A stretch of DNA of 13,393 bases, taken from NCBI GenBank assembly GCA_016939345.1, contig JAFGHG010000185.1, forward strand, positions 1-13,393, read 5' to 3'. This DNA comes from Candidatus Omnitrophota bacterium. Lineage in GTDB: Bacteria; Omnitrophota; Gorgyraeia; Duberdicusellales; 4484-171. Under the pieces are notes generated by a model, which saw nothing but the letters and a program-made list of their open reading frames with translations, was not told the DNA's origin and did no database searches. Within the stretch, counting starts at the first letter, position 1. The number at the start of each line of letters is the position of its first letter. This document shows positions 12,098-13,393 of this stretch, one piece after another. A program made the translations under genes and the position numbers.

Positions 12098-13393
12098 GTG
12101 GAAACAAAAAGAGCACTATTTATTTGTTTAATTTTGTTTGCCTTTATTTCTTCTGCAAGGGCAAGTGATAATTTTATCCAGCTTAAAGCCATTCTCGATT
12201 TTACAACCAAAGCCAGCGAAGGCAACCTTTCCTTAGAGCAAATCATCAATATAGCCAGGGAAAACCAGGTAAGCATTGTTATACCTACCGACCGTGACCA
12301 CATGCTTTGGGAATATGGCTTATGGCCGCTGCGAAAAATTATTAGAAAAAAAGTTGAGCATAACTCTCTTGCAGAATATGGGGTAAATAAATACCTTAAG
12401 GAGATAAAAGACCTGCGGAAGAAGTATGCGGATATGGTAATAATTCCGGCCACAGAATCAGCGCCATTTTATTACTGGCAGGGTTCTTATTTTAAGAATA
12501 ACCTGACCATGCACGACTGGCATAAGCATATAATAACCATGGGCCTTGAAAAAGAATCAGATTATGATTATCTTCCGGTCATCGGAAACGAAAAGGCCCT
12601 AGCCAGAGGTTTCAGTATATATAAATTTTGGCCTTTACTGGTTATTTTTCTTGGTTTGCTTTGTTTAAGAAAAAGAAAATACAACTATAAAGACAGCCAG
12701 AGAAAAAGCCTTGGTCCGATATCAGCAAAGTGGCGCTTGATTGGAATTATTTTAGTGTTTACGGGAATTGTCTTTTTTCTTAATAATTTTCCCTTTTCTG
12801 AATATGCTTTTGACCAGTATCATGGTAACCTTGGTAATTTACCTTATCAGCAATTTGTCGATTATGTTGCAGATAAGGGTGGGCTCACCTTCTGGGATCA
12901 TCCTGAAGCAGAATATGTTTACTCTGCTGGAGATGTAGATTTCAAAACTTACCGTCACACCAACCTTCTTCTTGAGTTAAAAAATTATACAGGCTTTGCA
13001 ATTTTTTATGAGGGCTATGAAACAGCTGGTAAGCCGTCAGGAATCTGGGATCAAAGTTTAAAGGAATATTGCCAGGGCCAGCGCAAAAATCCTGCATGGG
13101 CTGTCGCAGGACTTGGATTTGAAAAAGAGGACTTAAAAAAACTCATAAGAGATCTGCAGACAATAGTATTGGTTAAAAATAAAGATAAGCAGAGTGTTTT
13201 GGATGCTTTTAGAAAAGGCAGATTATATGTGGCTCGGGGCAAAAGAAGTTTTAATTTTAAACTTGATGAGTTTTATGTTCACGATAAAAAAGGCTTAAAA
13301 GGCTATGCCGGCGAAGAGCTAGATATCGATGGAAATCCCAGTATGCATATCAAAGGAGGATTTACAGACATCCAGGAGCCGGTCCAGGTAAAA
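12098..13393 (+). CDS. Membrane-anchored PHP-like protein with degenerate metal site, 3' end outside window
   Basis: This is 432 codons of an open frame that runs past base 13393. It starts at GTG 12098, with ggag at 12084-12087 upstream and an in-frame TAA at 12092-12094 just before; no upstream ATG is available in frame. Residues 1-22 are a signal peptide or anchor (LFICLILFAFISSARA). Residues about 29-160 have PHP-like (polymerase/histidinol-phosphatase) layout: EGNLSLEQIINIARENQVSIVI (41-62), TDRDH (64-68) and IIPATES (115-121). Two membrane helices follow (about 174-190 and 213-230) with a basic loop between them, then FWDHPEA (265-271) and LDAFRKGRLYVARG (368-381), both PHP-end features. 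The HxH and GSDAH metal motifs are missing (D34/T36 replace HxH), so hydrolase activity is doubtful. It could be a sensor or scaffold; the function is unknown. Confidence 0.7.
   Translation, partial: METKRALFICLILFAFISSARASDNFIQLKAILDFTTKASEGNLSLEQIINIARENQVSIVIPTDRDHMLWEYGLWPLRKIIRKKVEHNSLAEYGVNKYLKEIKDLRKKYADMVIIPATESAPFYYWQGSYFKNNLTMHDWHKHIITMGLEKESDYDYLPVIGNEKALARGFSIYKFWPLLVIFLGLLCLRKRKYNYKDSQRKSLGPISAKWRLIGIILVFTGIVFFLNNFPFSEYAFDQYHGNLGNLPYQQFVDYVADKGGLTFWDHPEAEYVYSAGDVDFKTYRHTNLLLELKNYTGFAIFYEGYETAGKPSGIWDQSLKEYCQGQRKNPAWAVAGLGFEKEDLKKLIRDLQTIVLVKNKDKQSVLDAFRKGRLYVARGKRSFNFKLDEFYVHDKKGLKGYAGEELDIDGNPSMHIKGGFTDIQEPVQVK

Overview
The window carries twelve complete and two partial protein-coding genes, all on the + strand and mostly separated by fewer than 20 bases. 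I saw no RNA genes, CRISPR array, insertion sequence or integrase. The content suggests an uncultured diderm (Gram-negative-type) bacterium. There are secreted or periplasmic proteins with signal peptides and a peptidoglycan-binding OmpA/MotB-type domain, together with a SpoVG-family gene and an ECF sigma/anti-sigma pair. DNA is A+T-leaning (my estimate is roughly 40% G+C). An Omnitrophota-like candidate phylum fits, but this is an inference from overall flavour and not from a marker gene.

Layout. 1-4568: the C-terminal third of HtpG (Hsp90), a secreted SagB-type nitroreductase, and a 1051-residue periplasmic coiled-coil protein ending in an OmpA-like domain, all tightly packed. 4587-5739: three small membrane proteins (zinc ribbon + DUF4190; zinc ribbon + CD225/dispanin; DUF2752), the last two overlapping or coupled. 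5745-7635: a Na+/phosphate-cotransporter-family protein and a separate PhoU-like protein, divided by a 61-base double palindrome. 7720-8871: an ECF-type sigma factor and a zinc-binding membrane anti-sigma factor. 8961-12027: a SpoVG-DprA-ComM(YifB)-YraN run with gaps of 11, -7 and 12 bases, resembling a DNA-uptake/transformation operon. 12098-13393: the start of a membrane-anchored protein with a PHP-like fold that has lost most of its metal-binding signature; it runs off the window end.

The main finding is a matched pair of promoter-like elements: tgaaagaa, exactly 15 bases, then cgtcttatatataa. One copy lies over the 3' end of the sigma gene, just before the anti-sigma gene (8283-8319). The other lies just before spoVG (8910-8946). 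Form and spacing match the promoters of ECF sigma factors (Bacillus SigM/SigW-like GAAAC...CGTC). The simplest reading is that the ECF sigma encoded here drives its own anti-sigma and, in parallel, the SpoVG-DprA-ComM-YraN operon, which would link an envelope-stress-type signal to processing of incoming DNA. This is inferred from sequence only.
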